DNA of 64,000 nucleotides from Arenibacter antarcticus (GCF_041320605.1 NZ_CP166679.1:3706001-3770000), one strand, 5' to 3'. Numbered from the stretch's first letter, positions 37,965-48,453 are shown. A program made the numbers and translations. The notes: generated by a model not told the origin, from the sequence alone.

Positions 37965-37998
37965 AACCCGTTTGAGCAATCAAACGGGTTTTGTGTTT
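37965..37998 (+). terminator. Attenuator of the his operon
   Basis: Arms AACCCGTTTG (37965-37974) and CAAACGGGTT (37981-37990), 6-nt loop, then a T-rich tail TTGTGTTT. It sits between hisL and hisG. The competing antiterminator stem could not be traced with confidence by eye. Confidence 0.85.
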
Positions 37999-38043
37999 AA
38001 AATATCCTGTTTGATTTGTTCGGACAAAAACTAAAGAACAAGA

Positions 38044-38901
38044 ATGAAAAAAATTAGAATTGCAATTCAAAAAAGTGGTCGATTAAATGAGGACTCCCTT
38101 CAGATACTAAAAGATTGTGGGATTTCTGTAGACAACGGTAAGGATCAACTAAAAGCGAGTTCCAGAAATTTCCCCTTAGAGGTCTTTTACCTAAGAAATG
38201 GAGATATTCCACAATACTTAAGGGACGGAGTTGTAGATATTGCCATCATTGGTGAAAATGTTCTCATTGAAAAAGGGAATGACATCTCTATAGTAGAAAG
38301 ACTTGGTTTTTCTAAATGCAAAGTATCCTTGGCGATTCCAAAATCCGTTAAGTATAAATCGGTACAAGATTTTCAAGGGAAAAGAATAGCCACATCTTAT
38401 CCGAATACCGTTGAAAAATATTTGGAGACCAAAGGGGTAAAGGCCGAGCTGCATATTATTAATGGATCTGTAGAAATTGCCCCCAATATTGGATTGGCAG
38501 ATGCTATTTGTGATATTGTTTCCAGTGGTAGCACCCTGTTTAAAAACAATTTAAAGGAAGTAGAGGTAATGCTGACCAGTGAGGCGGTATTGGCAGTATC
38601 TCCAAAAATAACTCCAGAAAATAAGGACTTGTTAGAAAAGATACGCTTTAGGATCCAATCGGTTTTACTTGCCAGACAAAGCAAGTATGTATTGTTGAAT
38701 GCTCCAAACCATAAACTAAACGATATTTTAAACCTTCTGCCAGGGATGAGGAGCCCCACTGTACTTCCTTTGGCCGAGGAAGGTTGGAGCTCGGTACATA
38801 CCGTTATTAACAAGGACAAGTTTTGGGAAGTTATACAGGAGCTTAAAAAGGCAGGTGCCGAAGGCATTCTGGTATGTCCCATAGAAAAAATGGTATTGTA
38901 A
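38044..38901 (+). CDS. hisG: ATP phosphoribosyltransferase (long form)
   Basis: First step of histidine synthesis, condensing ATP with PRPP. 285 residues with the extra C-terminal ACT-like regulatory domain (about 210-285), so it is the long HisG that needs no HisZ and is inhibited by histidine. Start RIAIQKSGRLNEDSLQILKD; substrate-binding VDIAIIGENVLIE and DIVSSGSTLFKNNL (PRPP). First gene after the attenuator; hisD follows after 55 bp. Confidence 0.96.
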   Translation: MKKIRIAIQKSGRLNEDSLQILKDCGISVDNGKDQLKASSRNFPLEVFYLRNGDIPQYLRDGVVDIAIIGENVLIEKGNDISIVERLGFSKCKVSLAIPKSVKYKSVQDFQGKRIATSYPNTVEKYLETKGVKAELHIINGSVEIAPNIGLADAICDIVSSGSTLFKNNLKEVEVMLTSEAVLAVSPKITPENKDLLEKIRFRIQSVLLARQSKYVLLNAPNHKLNDILNLLPGMRSPTVLPLAEEGWSSVHTVINKDKFWEVIQELKKAGAEGILVCPIEKMVL

Positions 38902-38956
38902 TAGTAATCAATCACAACTTCCTTTTAAGGAAACAGAAAGCTAGCAAACAGTAAGG

Positions 38957-40237
38957 ATGAACAAGATATATGATCCCCCTAAAAATGATTGGCCTTCCAT
39001 TCTAAAACGGCCTACCCAAACAGTAGCCGATATCGAAGAAATGGTAAATGGTATTTTTTTGGAAGTAAAAAATGGTGGTGATAAGGTTGTTAAAACCTAT
39101 ACCCAAAAATTTGATGGGGTAACGGCCAAGGAGTTTTCTGTTACTTCAGAAGAAATGGAGACAGCACAATCCCAGGTTTCCGAAGCATTAAAATTGGCCA
39201 TTCAACAGGCTAAAAGCAATATAAAGAAGTTTCATGCCGCTCAAAGAACAGAAAGAGTTTCCGTGGAGACTTCTGAGGGGGTTAACTGCTGGCAGGAGAA
39301 GCGACCTATTCAGAAAGTGGGGCTCTATATTCCAGGTGGTACAGCTCCCTTATTCTCTACCGTTTTAATGTTGGCCATACCTGCTAATTTGGCCAGCTGC
39401 AAGGAAATTGTACTTTGCACCCCACCAAATAAGGAAGGAAAAGTACACCCAGCCATATTGTATGCGGCAAAGCTCTGTGGAGTAACCAAGATTTTTAAAG
39501 TAGGTGGAATTCAGGCTATTGCAGGAATGACCTTCGGAACGGAAACTATTCCCCAAGTCTATAAAATATTTGGTCCTGGAAACCAGTATGTAACCGTTGC
39601 CAAGCAGATTGCTACCAAATATGGCGTTGCAATAGATATGCCTGCTGGTCCAAGCGAGTTATTGGTAATGGCCGATGATACTGCCAATGCCGCCTTTGTG
39701 GCCTCCGATTTATTGAGTCAGGCCGAACATGGGGCAGATAGTCAGGTGATTTTGGTATCTACCTCCAAAGAACTTATAAATGCGGTAGAAAGGGAAGTGG
39801 AAACTCAAATAAAGCTGTTGCCCCGTCAGGAAATCGCTGCAAAATCCATCGCAAATAGCAAGTTGATCTATGTGGAGGACAACAAGACTGCAGTAGACCT
39901 TATTAATGAATACGGTCCGGAGCACTATATCCTTTGTGTGGAGGAAGAATCGTTTTTCTTGGACAGAACCTATAATGCAGGGTCTGTATTTATTGGAAAC
40001 TATACCCCGGAAAGTGCGGGAGATTATGCATCCGGAACCAACCACACCTTACCTACGAATGGATTTTCCAAGCAGTATAGTGGTGTAAACCTAGATAGTT
40101 TTATGAAGGCCATTACCTTCCAGAAAATATCAAAAAAGGGAATTCAAGGAATTGGGAGAACCATAGAATTAATGGCGGAGGCCGAAGGGTTGGATGCCCA
40201 TAAAAATGCAGTAACCTTAAGATTAAAAAGTTTATAA
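38957..40237 (+). CDS. hisD: Histidinol dehydrogenase
   Basis: Last two steps of the pathway, oxidising histidinol to histidine with two NAD, zinc-dependent. KVGLYIPGGTAPLFSTVLM (near 118), KVGGIQAIAGMTFGTETIP, DMPAGPSELLVMADD, DLLSQAEHGADSQVILVS with the zinc-ligand Gln/His, and the later NHTLPT. 426 residues is normal. Confidence 0.96.
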   Translation: MNKIYDPPKNDWPSILKRPTQTVADIEEMVNGIFLEVKNGGDKVVKTYTQKFDGVTAKEFSVTSEEMETAQSQVSEALKLAIQQAKSNIKKFHAAQRTERVSVETSEGVNCWQEKRPIQKVGLYIPGGTAPLFSTVLMLAIPANLASCKEIVLCTPPNKEGKVHPAILYAAKLCGVTKIFKVGGIQAIAGMTFGTETIPQVYKIFGPGNQYVTVAKQIATKYGVAIDMPAGPSELLVMADDTANAAFVASDLLSQAEHGADSQVILVSTSKELINAVEREVETQIKLLPRQEIAAKSIANSKLIYVEDNKTAVDLINEYGPEHYILCVEEESFFLDRTYNAGSVFIGNYTPESAGDYASGTNHTLPTNGFSKQYSGVNLDSFMKAITFQKISKKGIQGIGRTIELMAEAEGLDAHKNAVTLRLKSL

Positions 40238-40320
40238 AATTAGAAGTATAAGTACTGCCAAAAAAATATTTGGGAGTGACATGTTTCGCTAATCCTGTAC
40301 TGATATTAATAGCATATAAA

Positions 40321-41379
40321 ATGAACTACAAAACGTTCGATATCAATAATTTAGTCCGTAAGAATATTAGGGGATTAAGCCCTTATTCCTCTGCAAGGGA
40401 CGAATACGTATCCGATGGTTCCAAAATGGTATTTTTGGACGCCAACGAGAATCCGTTTGAGAATGGGGTAAATAGATATCCCGATCCACACCAAAGAAAA
40501 TTAAAGGAGGTCTTGGCCGCAAACAAGGGTGTTTTGGCTAGCCAGATTCTTTTGGGGAATGGTAGTGATGAAGTGTTGGATCTTTTGTTCCGCGCTTTTT
40601 GCGAACCCAAGGAGGACAATATTATTACATTACCACCTACTTATGGAATGTACAAAGTATTGGCGGGCATTAATAATATTGGGAATAAAGAAGTTTTACT
40701 AACACAGGAGTTTGAACCCAATGTAGCTGAAATTTTAAAAGAGGCCAATGGGAACAGTAAATTGTTATTCCTATGTTCGCCCAATAACCCAACCGCTAAT
40801 AGTTTCAATAGTTCTTTGGTTAAGGACCTTCTGGAAAATTTTAAAGGGCTGGTAGTCGTAGACGAGGCCTATATAGATTTTTCAAAAGAGAGTAGTTGGA
40901 TTACTCAATTGGACCAGTATCCAAATTTAGTGGTCATCCAAACCTTGTCCAAAGCTTATGGGTTGGCCGGGATCAGATTGGGTACCTGTTACGCTTCACG
41001 AGAAATAATAAGTGTTTTAAACAAAATAAAAGCACCCTATAATGTAAACGAGTTGACCCAAAAAAGGGCACTGGAACGTATTTTGGATGTAAATTCTGTT
41101 AATTTGGAAGTGATTGATATACTCACAGAAAGAGAAGGTCTGTTTAGGATATTGCAACAAATAGATTTTGTTGAAAAAGTATTTGCTTCAGATGCGAACT
41201 TTATTTTGGTAAAAGTAGACGACGCCACAAAGAGATATAATCAGTTACTGGAAAAAGGGATAGTGGTAAGGAACAGGACCACGCAGCCCCTTTGTGAGAA
41301 TACCTTAAGGTTCACGGTAGGGACCAAGGAAGAAAATCTAAAGTTAATAAATGCATTACGTCATATAACAACCGCATAA
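40321..41379 (+). CDS. hisC: Histidinol-phosphate aminotransferase
   Basis: PLP enzyme of fold type I. ATG 40321 ([18 protein letters not shown]) is chosen over an upstream in-frame Met at 40270 because homologues begin there. [34 protein letters not shown] and the PLP-lysine motif [14 protein letters not shown] are clear. 352 residues. hisB follows after 2 bp. Confidence 0.94.
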   Translation: MNYKTFDINNLVRKNIRGLSPYSSARDEYVSDGSKMVFLDANENPFENGVNRYPDPHQRKLKEVLAANKGVLASQILLGNGSDEVLDLLFRAFCEPKEDNIITLPPTYGMYKVLAGINNIGNKEVLLTQEFEPNVAEILKEANGNSKLLFLCSPNNPTANSFNSSLVKDLLENFKGLVVVDEAYIDFSKESSWITQLDQYPNLVVIQTLSKAYGLAGIRLGTCYASREIISVLNKIKAPYNVNELTQKRALERILDVNSVNLEVIDILTEREGLFRILQQIDFVEKVFASDANFILVKVDDATKRYNQLLEKGIVVRNRTTQPLCENTLRFTVGTKEENLKLINALRHITTA

Positions 41380-41381
41380 CA

Positions 41382-42560
41382 ATGAGTCTTGAATTAAAAA
41401 AAAATACTGCCCAAGTAAGCAAAATGGGAAAAAAGGTGCTTTTTATAGATCGTGATGGTACCATGATCAAAGAACCAGCAGACGAGCAAATAGACACTTT
41501 TGAAAAGATAGAATTCTATCCAAAGGTATTTACATTTTTAGGTAAGATTGCCAAGGAGTTGGATTATGAATTGGTGATGGTGACCAATCAGGACGGGCTG
41601 GGAACAGACTCTTTTCCAGAGGATACCTTTTGGCCAGTTCAAAATTTTATACTAAAATCCTTTGAAGGAGAGGGAGTGGTTTTTGATAAGGTTTTCTTGG
41701 ATAGAACATTTCCCCATGAAAATGCAGCTACCCGTAAACCGAGAACCGGATTATTGACCGAATATTTTTCAGAAGCTTATGACCTTGCCAATTCCTTTGT
41801 GATCGGAGATCGATTAACGGATATAGAACTGGCCAAAAACCTAGGTTCTAGGGGGATTTTCATCAATGATGAAACCAATTTAGGCACTGGGGAAATTACT
41901 GTGAAACGCAAGGAGTTGGACAACCATATTGCCCTAGAAAGTAATGATTGGGAGAAGATATACGAGTTTTTAAAATTAAGCAACAGAGTCTCGGAGACAC
42001 ACAGAAAAACAAACGAAACCGATATCTATATAAAATTGAATTTAGACGGTACTGGAAAGGGTAATATCAGTACTGGTTTGGATTTCTTTGATCATATGTT
42101 GGATCAATTGGCGAGACATGGTCAAATGGATCTCGACATCAAGGTGACTGGTGATTTGGAAATAGATGAGCACCATACCATAGAAGATACGGCCATAGCA
42201 TTAGGAGAGGTCTTCCATAAGGCATTGGGCAATAAGCTAGGCATGGAGCGGTATGGATTTTGTTTGCCTATGGACGATTGCTTAGCGCAAGTGGCGATCG
42301 ATTTTGGCGGTCGAAATTGGTTGGTCTGGGAAGCCGATTTTAAAAGGGAAATGATAGGAAAAATGCCTACGGAGATGTTTTATCATTTTTTTAAATCGTT
42401 TACGGATGGGGCAAAGGCAAATCTGAATATAAAAGCGGAGGGCTCCAATGAGCATCACAAGATTGAGGCCATTTTCAAGGCATTTGCAAAAGCCATTAAA
42501 ATGGCGGTAAAACGCGATGTTGAAAAAATGGTATTGCCCAGTACCAAAGGAGTACTGTAA
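41382..42560 (+). CDS. hisB: Bifunctional histidinol-phosphatase / imidazoleglycerol-phosphate dehydratase
   Basis: Two fused enzymes. The N-terminal HAD phosphatase (about 14-180) has FIDRDGTMI nucleophile, a zinc-like loop and [16 protein letters not shown]. The C-terminal IGP dehydratase (about 200-392) has [34 protein letters not shown] and [15 protein letters not shown], the two His-rich manganese sites. A start at Met15 is possible but ATG 41382 is 2 bp after hisC. Confidence 0.95.
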   Translation: MSLELKKNTAQVSKMGKKVLFIDRDGTMIKEPADEQIDTFEKIEFYPKVFTFLGKIAKELDYELVMVTNQDGLGTDSFPEDTFWPVQNFILKSFEGEGVVFDKVFLDRTFPHENAATRKPRTGLLTEYFSEAYDLANSFVIGDRLTDIELAKNLGSRGIFINDETNLGTGEITVKRKELDNHIALESNDWEKIYEFLKLSNRVSETHRKTNETDIYIKLNLDGTGKGNISTGLDFFDHMLDQLARHGQMDLDIKVTGDLEIDEHHTIEDTAIALGEVFHKALGNKLGMERYGFCLPMDDCLAQVAIDFGGRNWLVWEADFKREMIGKMPTEMFYHFFKSFTDGAKANLNIKAEGSNEHHKIEAIFKAFAKAIKMAVKRDVEKMVLPSTKGVL

Positions 42561-42591
42561 ATAGGAGTATAAGCATAGGCAAAATCAGAAA

Positions 42592-43179
42592 ATGAAAATA
42601 GTAATTATAGATTACGGGGCAGGAAACATTCAGAGTATAAAGTTTGCCATTCAGCGTTTGGGCTTTGAGGCCGTGCTTAGTCATGATGTCAAGGAAATCA
42701 TAGAGGCCGACAAGGTAATTTTCCCTGGAGTTGGAGAAGCCAGTAGTGCCTTGGAAAAATTACGGGCAAGTACATTGGACACCCTTATCCCACAACTAAC
42801 CCAACCGGTTTTAGGGATATGCCTAGGCATGCAATTAATGTGTAATTCCTCTCAAGAAGGGAATACCAAGGGGCTGGGAATCTTTGATGTTGATGTGGTA
42901 CAATTTCCCAAAACCGTTAAAGTTCCCCAGATTGGATGGAATCAGATTAGCAATTTGAAATCCGCTTTGTTTCAAGATGTTGTGGAAAATGAACATATAT
43001 ATCTAGTACATAGTTTTTATGCACCTGTGTGTGAAGAAACTATTGCGGAGTCCAATTATGCCGTAAGCTTTAGCGCTGCCTTAAAAAAGGATAATTTTTA
43101 CGGGACTCAGTTCCATCCAGAAAAAAGTAGCTTGGTGGGGGAGCAGATCTTAAAGAACTTTCTTGTCAACATCAATTAG
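42592..43179 (+). CDS. hisH: Imidazole glycerol phosphate synthase, glutaminase subunit
   Basis: Class I amidotransferase that supplies ammonia to HisF. IIDYGAGNIQSI at the N-terminus, catalytic Cys in LGICLGMQLM (near 80), and the His/Glu pair in YGTQFHPEKSS near 178. 195 residues. Confidence 0.96.
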   Translation: MKIVIIDYGAGNIQSIKFAIQRLGFEAVLSHDVKEIIEADKVIFPGVGEASSALEKLRASTLDTLIPQLTQPVLGICLGMQLMCNSSQEGNTKGLGIFDVDVVQFPKTVKVPQIGWNQISNLKSALFQDVVENEHIYLVHSFYAPVCEETIAESNYAVSFSAALKKDNFYGTQFHPEKSSLVGEQILKNFLVNIN

Positions 43180-43195
43180 TGAATAAAATAACACA

Positions 43196-43933
43196 ATGAG
43201 AATAATACCCGCAATAGATATAATAGACGGAAAATGTGTGCGCCTTTCCAAAGGCGATTACAACACCAAGAAAATATACAACGAAAACCCGCTAGAGGTA
43301 GCTAAGGAATTTGAGGATCATGGCATAGAATTTCTACATTTGGTAGATTTGGACGGTGCCAAGGCACAACACATCGTAAACCATAAGGTATTGGAGCGTA
43401 TTGCCACCAAAACTAGTTTGAAAATCGATTTTGGAGGGGGATTAAAGACCGATGCGGATTTAAAAATTGCCTTTGAAAGTGGCGCAAACCAAATTACTGG
43501 TGGGAGTATTGCCGTGAAGGATCCAGAAACATTTAAAATGTGGATCCAAACCTACGGAGCAGGAAAAATTATCCTTGGTGCAGATGCTAAGGATGAGATG
43601 GTAGCGATTTCTGGGTGGACGGAAGAATCGAAGGAAGAATTAATTCCCTTTATACGAAATTATCAAAAGGAAGGTATTCAGTCTGTTATTTGTACGGATA
43701 TCAGTAAGGATGGTATGTTACAAGGCCCATCCTTCGATTTGTACAAAAAAATCATAGCTAGCTGTGATGCTGAACTATATCTTATTGCAAGTGGAGGCAT
43801 TTCTACTTTTGACGAGCTTCCCAAGTTGGCGGAACTTGGTTGTGAAGGCACTATAATAGGGAAGGCAATCTATGAGAATAGGATTACATTAAAACAACTG
43901 GAAGAATTTATTTTGACTAGTAATAAAGGATAA
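43196..43933 (+). CDS. hisA: ProFAR isomerase
   Basis: TIM-barrel isomerase converting ProFAR to [25 protein letters not shown] with catalytic Asp8, [47 protein letters not shown] with Asp near 130, [14 protein letters not shown]. Sequence half-repeat typical of HisA/HisF. 245 residues. Confidence 0.95.
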   Translation: MRIIPAIDIIDGKCVRLSKGDYNTKKIYNENPLEVAKEFEDHGIEFLHLVDLDGAKAQHIVNHKVLERIATKTSLKIDFGGGLKTDADLKIAFESGANQITGGSIAVKDPETFKMWIQTYGAGKIILGADAKDEMVAISGWTEESKEELIPFIRNYQKEGIQSVICTDISKDGMLQGPSFDLYKKIIASCDAELYLIASGGISTFDELPKLAELGCEGTIIGKAIYENRITLKQLEEFILTSNKG

Positions 43934-44005
43934 TTATAAAGGTGGCCAACATTAATTTTACAAGTCCAGATTGGATTTGTAACTAGTGGTCCGTAAAATA
44001 CTATT

Positions 44006-44761
44006 ATGTTGACAAAAAGAATAATTCCCTGTTTGGATATCAAAAATGGAAGAACCGTTAAAGGAGTTAATTTTGTAGATCTCCGAGATGCTGGTGACCC
44101 TGTTGAATTGGCCGAAATATACGGCAGAACAGGAGCGGATGAATTGGTTTTTTTAGACATTTCCGCTACTGAGGAAGGTAGGCGAACCTTAGCGGACCTA
44201 GTGTTGCGGGTAGCTGAAAAAGTAAATATTCCGTTCACCGTTGGGGGTGGAATATCTTCTGTGGAAGACGTGGATATCCTTTTGCACAATGGCGCTGATA
44301 AGGTTTCCATTAATTCTTCAGCGGTAAAAAACCCACAATTGATCAATGATCTGGTCGCAAAATTTGGTTCGCAATGCATTGTTGTGGCCATAGATGCCAA
44401 AGAAATCGATGGCGAATGGATTGTGCATTTGGTAGGAGGGAAGGTGCCTACTAAGCTCAACCTCTTTCAGTGGGCCAAAGAAGTAGAGGAACGTGGAGCT
44501 GGTGAAATACTGTTTACCTCTATGAATCATGACGGTACCAAGAATGGCTTTGCAAACGAGGCCTTGGCAAAATTATCCTCGGAATTAAACATTCCCATAA
44601 TAGCCTCTGGAGGTGCTGGTAAAATGGAACACTTTACAGATGCCTTCATTATAGGCAAAGCCGATGCAGCTTTAGCAGCAAGTGTTTTTCATTTTAAGGA
44701 AATAACAATTAAGGAATTAAAGGAAGAGCTGCATAGAAATGCAATTCCTGTAAGATTATAA
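44006..44761 (+). CDS. hisF: Imidazole glycerol phosphate synthase, cyclase subunit
   Basis: TIM-barrel synthase that joins ammonia and [25 protein letters not shown] with the catalytic Asp, [46 protein letters not shown] with the second Asp, and [16 protein letters not shown]. 251 residues; 72 bp after hisA. Confidence 0.96.
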   Translation: MLTKRIIPCLDIKNGRTVKGVNFVDLRDAGDPVELAEIYGRTGADELVFLDISATEEGRRTLADLVLRVAEKVNIPFTVGGGISSVEDVDILLHNGADKVSINSSAVKNPQLINDLVAKFGSQCIVVAIDAKEIDGEWIVHLVGGKVPTKLNLFQWAKEVEERGAGEILFTSMNHDGTKNGFANEALAKLSSELNIPIIASGGAGKMEHFTDAFIIGKADAALAASVFHFKEITIKELKEELHRNAIPVRL

Positions 44762-44840
44762 ATCGCAATGGGGTAAAAAAGATAAAGGATTGTATACTAA
44801 TTAACCTTTTACTTACCTTCAATGCACCAATTTTTTAAAA

Positions 44841-45461
44841 ATGACCATAGATTTCAATAAAAACAAGGACGGATTGGTTCCTGCCATAATACAGGACGCT
44901 ACAACAAAGAATGTGCTTATGTTGGGTTATATGAACCACGAAGCCTATACGCTTACTTTGGAGACCAAGAAAGTCACTTTCTTTAGTCGCACTAAAGGTA
45001 GACTTTGGACCAAGGGTGAAGAAAGTGGAAATTTTTTGAACCTAATTGCTATTCAATCAGACTGCGATAATGATACCCTTTTAATAAGTGTTGATCCAGT
45101 AGGACCTACTTGCCATAAAGGGACAGACACCTGCTGGGGACAAGAAAATACAAAATCTTTTGGATTTTTGACAGAATTGGAGAAAATTATAGAAAACAGA
45201 AAAGCCCAAGCAGAGGGAACAGCCACAATTCCCGAAGGTGAAAAGTCGAGTTACGTTTCCTCACTTTATAAAAGTGGTATCAATAAAGTGGCACAAAAGG
45301 TGGGCGAAGAGGCCGTAGAGGTGGTTATAGAGGCTATGGATAACAATGATACCCTTTTTAAAGAGGAAAGTGCAGATCTTCTCTTCCATTATCTAATACT
45401 CCTACAGGCCAAAGGATTTAAACTCCAGGATATTGTAGAGGTATTAAAGTCGCGGCACTAA
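44841..45461 (+). CDS. hisIE: Fused PR-AMP cyclohydrolase / PR-ATP pyrophosphohydrolase
   Basis: Steps two and three of the pathway in one chain. HisI domain (about 1-110): FSRTKGRLWTKGEESGNFL, SDCDNDTLLISVDPVGPTCH with zinc-binding Cys and Asp, GTDTCW. HisE domain (about 115-206): YKSGINKVAQKVGEEAVEVVIEAM with the MazG-like EExxE core, EESADLLFHYLILLQ. Last gene of the operon. Confidence 0.95.
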   Translation: MTIDFNKNKDGLVPAIIQDATTKNVLMLGYMNHEAYTLTLETKKVTFFSRTKGRLWTKGEESGNFLNLIAIQSDCDNDTLLISVDPVGPTCHKGTDTCWGQENTKSFGFLTELEKIIENRKAQAEGTATIPEGEKSSYVSSLYKSGINKVAQKVGEEAVEVVIEAMDNNDTLFKEESADLLFHYLILLQAKGFKLQDIVEVLKSRH

Positions 45462-45544
45462 TTATTACACACAAAAAAATAAAATAAAGTGTCCAATTCG
45501 CATTTAAATTGTTTAATTTATAACTGTGGATTAATTAATTAGAA

Positions 45545-45575
45545 ATAAATTCTATCTTCCAAGATTAGAATTTAT
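45545..45575 (+). promoter_or_regulatory. Perfect 10-bp inverted repeat upstream of the GH109-like gene
   Basis: Arms ATAAATTCTA (45545-45554) and TAGAATTTAT (45566-45575); the 11-nt centre can extend pairing (TCTT/AAGA). It ends 25 nt before ATG 45601 and lacks a T run, so an operator or a leader hairpin is more likely than a terminator for the his operon. Confidence 0.5.
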
Positions 45576-45600
45576 ATATAAAAAACATAAAGTATAAGCT

Positions 45601-47013
45601 ATGAAATCAAATAGGAGAGATTTTATAAGAAAAACATCCATTGCAGGAATGGGATTGGCAATGGCTCAAGGATGGGCAAGTTCCTTATCCAACAAAAATT
45701 TAAATGAGATGCCAGCACCTAGTCTTGGCGCTACGTATATGGGTGGTTTTGCGGCTCCAAAATTGGATACTGTGAGAGTTGCATTTATAGGAGTTGGAGC
45801 TAGGGGTTCTGGTCATGCACATCAAATCGCTTCTATAGAGGGCACTGAGGTGGTTGCTATTAGTGATCTTTACGAGGATTTGGCCCAACGTTCTGCTGAC
45901 AAATGCAAGGAAAATGGAGCTGGTGTCCGACACAAGGATATCAAGCTATACACCAAAGGGGAAAACGATTGGAAAAAGATGCTCAAAAAAGAGAAGCCAG
46001 ATGCCGTTTTTGTATGTACTCCTTGGAAACTACATGCCCCTATGGCCATTGAAGCCATGAAAAGCGGTGCACACGTTTTTGTTGAAGTTCCCCTAGCATT
46101 GACTATTGAGGAAATGTGGGAGCTAGTGGATACTTCAGAAAAGACGCAGAAGCATTGTATGATGATGGAAAACGTTAACTACGGTAGGGAAGAGCTTCTA
46201 TATTTAAATATGTGTAGACAAGGCGTTCTTGGTGAGCTTCTACATGGGGAAGCTTCTTATATTCATGAACTAAGGTCTCAGATGAACGAAGTAGATCGAG
46301 GTACAGGATCATGGCGTACCCCACATTATGCACATCGAAATGGAAATTTATACGCTACCCATGGTTTGGGACCAGTAGCCCAATATATGAATTTGGCGAG
46401 GGGCGAGGATAATTTTAAATTTATCAATTCCTTTTCATCCCCAGGGAAAGGACGGAATTTGTATGCCGCGAAAAACTACCCGGCAGATCATAAATGGAAC
46501 CAGCTCGACTTTAAAGGAGGGGATATTAATACTTCCATTGTTAAAACTATGATGGGTAGAACTATTATGGTACAGTGGGACGAGACCAGCCCTAGACCGT
46601 ATACCAGACATAACCTAATTCAAGGTACCAAAGGTACCATGCAAGGATTCCCCACAAGAATAGCCTTGGAAGGTGGCTTTGAAGGAGGTCCAAAGGATCA
46701 TCACACATATGGAGAAGGAGAGCAATTAGATAAAATATTTGAGAAATATGAACATCCTCTTTACCTTAGATTAGGAGAATTGGCCAAAAAAATGGGAGGA
46801 CATGGCGGAATGGATTTTATAATGCGTTACCGAATTATAGAATGTCTGCGTAATGGCCTACCATTAGATCAAAACTTATATGAAGGCTGCTATTGGAGTG
46901 CCGTGGGTACTTTAAGTGAGGCTTCGGTAGCCCAAAATGGTGCACCGCAAGAATTTCCAGATTTTACTAGAGGAAAATGGAAGACCACTGCTCCCTTAGA
47001 TATTATTAGCTAG
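45601..47013 (+). CDS. GH109-like NAD-dependent glycosidase / Gfo-Idh-MocA protein, Tat-exported
   Basis: 470 residues. The twin-Arg signal NRRDFIRKTSIAG starts at residue 4 and the mature part begins after about 40. The Rossmann domain has FIGVGARGSGHAHQIAS (near 62). VFVEVPLALTIEEMWEL and NGNLYATHGLGPVAQYMNL are the pattern of GH109 alpha-N-acetylgalactosaminidases, which keep NAD bound and cleave by redox elimination. It could act on GalNAc-containing glycans in the periplasm; a general oxidoreductase role remains possible. Monocistronic with operator-like repeat and terminator. Confidence 0.8.
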   Translation: MKSNRRDFIRKTSIAGMGLAMAQGWASSLSNKNLNEMPAPSLGATYMGGFAAPKLDTVRVAFIGVGARGSGHAHQIASIEGTEVVAISDLYEDLAQRSADKCKENGAGVRHKDIKLYTKGENDWKKMLKKEKPDAVFVCTPWKLHAPMAIEAMKSGAHVFVEVPLALTIEEMWELVDTSEKTQKHCMMMENVNYGREELLYLNMCRQGVLGELLHGEASYIHELRSQMNEVDRGTGSWRTPHYAHRNGNLYATHGLGPVAQYMNLARGEDNFKFINSFSSPGKGRNLYAAKNYPADHKWNQLDFKGGDINTSIVKTMMGRTIMVQWDETSPRPYTRHNLIQGTKGTMQGFPTRIALEGGFEGGPKDHHTYGEGEQLDKIFEKYEHPLYLRLGELAKKMGGHGGMDFIMRYRIIECLRNGLPLDQNLYEGCYWSAVGTLSEASVAQNGAPQEFPDFTRGKWKTTAPLDIIS

Positions 47014-47032
47014 TTTATGTAGTATACAGATG

Positions 47033-47093
47033 AAAAGCCGTTACTTTCCACATTTACCCTAAGAAGGGAAAAGAGGAAAGTAGCGGTTTTTTT
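47033..47093 (+). terminator. Terminator after the GH109-like gene
   Basis: 17-bp arms (47033-47049, 47075-47091; two wobble pairs), with an inner CCCT/AGGG stem, followed by a T run to 47093. Confidence 0.85.
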
Positions 47094-47140
47094 ATGCGAA
47101 TCGGCACCCCTTTTAATTGATTATAGTAAATTACTAAACG

Positions 47141-47518
47141 CTATGCTTTAGGGGTTAGTAATTGTTGGTCAAGCTCCGTAAGTAGTTCTATAGTGCTATT
47201 GAAAACTGTTTTACTGTAAAATCTCCCTCTATCCCAATCCGCTGGATTGGCAGCTTTTTCGGCATCTACCAATATATTTTCAATTTTTTCTGACAAATTG
47301 GTGCAGGTATTTCCCTTTACTAATTTCAGCAGCTTTTCATAGGATTCCAGAGCCTTTTCCGAATAATAGACTTGATGCTCAAAATTATTGGCCTTTAATG
47401 CGCTTTTGGCGTGGTTTAAGGCGTAAGAGGCGGTAGAATAAACTAGTTCGCAATCGTCCTTGGCTGAAGCAGTATTGAATAGTATCAACGAAAAAAAGAG
47501 TAGATAAATTTGTCTCAT
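47141..47518 (-). CDS. Small secreted protein, unknown function
   Basis: 125 residues. Signal peptide about 1-19 (FFSLILFNTASA then KDDCE). The mature part is mostly helical with two cysteines (Cys23 and Cys73) that may bond in the periplasm: YSTASYALNHAKSALKANNF, SEKALESYEKLLKLVKG. The helix-pair spacing looks loosely TPR-like. No family recognised. Convergent with the GH109-like gene. Confidence 0.65.
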   Translation of the reverse strand: MRQIYLLFFSLILFNTASAKDDCELVYSTASYALNHAKSALKANNFEHQVYYSEKALESYEKLLKLVKGNTCTNLSEKIENILVDAEKAANPADWDRGRFYSKTVFNSTIELLTELDQQLLTPKA

Positions 47519-47634
47519 AGGTGGGTAGGTGAATTAGATTTACGTTTACAAAACGCATTATCAGCCTAAATATTGTCATTATTTTCTTTCAAATAGACAG
47601 TAGTAAACTATCAAAAAAATCATCGAAATTATGG

Positions 47635-48453
47635 TTACCGCCAAATGATAAACATTTTTTTTAATTCCAAAGTTGTCCCTTTTACCCAGACAAGCGGAGA
47701 ATTTTTGCTTGCCAATTGTCCAGAAATTCTATCTAAAATTGAACTATAGGAACACCAATCTATATCGTTGTGAGGGTTTAGTATCCATTCTAGCTTTGTG
47801 GGTATATAATATTGATATGATTTAAATTCATCGGAATCAAAATCTAAAATGGAGATCCAACTTCCGGAAATACACTCAGAATTGAATGGGGTTAAATGTG
47901 AATTTCGTTTATAAAATGGCGTGAACAGCTGGGATTTAAAACAAACTTGAGGTGTCAATTTAATGGGATCAATGCCGTGGTCGCGCAATGTTTGCGTACC
48001 TTCCAAGCTGCGCGACAAAGGCAATTGGTGGGTTTTTAGTTTTTCTTTCTTTAAAACAAATGTGTCCCTGTAGTTAGGACCGATCAATTGTTGGTCCAGT
48101 GCATTTTCGCTAGTATCAGTAAGGATATAAAACTTATAGGTGAGCTCTAAATGTATAAGTTGTCCTGTAGTATTATTTTGTACGATAAAATCGATCTCAC
48201 CTAAACTAATTTTATTTTTTCTTATAGGAATATTATAAGCTAAAACATTATAGGTGTTGGAATGTAAAAGAAGTTGGTGAAAAATAAACTCCATTTGATG
48301 GCCCAGTCTTAAGTTTTGTGGGATTTGAGGAAAAAAAGTGTGATCGAGAGTTACTTCTGGAAATGCAAATTGATCCAATCCCTCATAGGCGCCCTGCCAA
48401 AGAGGGGGAGTATTGTAAAATGCTTGATAAAGGGAATGGGTTATTCGGTACAT
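47635..48453 (-). CDS. DUF1853 family protein (PD-(D/E)XK-like core)
   Basis: 272 residues. LRLGHQMEFIFHQLLLHS, then KNKISLGEIDFIVQNNTTGQ and LIHLELTYKFYILTD. The Glu, Asp, and Glu-x-x-Tyr-Lys set fits the PD-(D/E)XK nuclease fold to which DUF1853 is thought to belong; here the second motif reads ELTYKF, so Glu and Lys are spaced as E-x3-K. The catalytic activity is untested. No signal peptide. Divergent from the VWA gene at 48532 (78-bp gap). Confidence 0.75.
   Translation of the reverse strand: MYRITHSLYQAFYNTPPLWQGAYEGLDQFAFPEVTLDHTFFPQIPQNLRLGHQMEFIFHQLLLHSNTYNVLAYNIPIRKNKISLGEIDFIVQNNTTGQLIHLELTYKFYILTDTSENALDQQLIGPNYRDTFVLKKEKLKTHQLPLSRSLEGTQTLRDHGIDPIKLTPQVCFKSQLFTPFYKRNSHLTPFNSECISGSWISILDFDSDEFKSYQYYIPTKLEWILNPHNDIDWCSYSSILDRISGQLASKNSPLVWVKGTTLELKKMFIIWR

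Noticed and set aside
43870-44460. 196-codon minus-strand ORF over hisF
   Set aside because: Antisense to the clear hisF frame; no motif.
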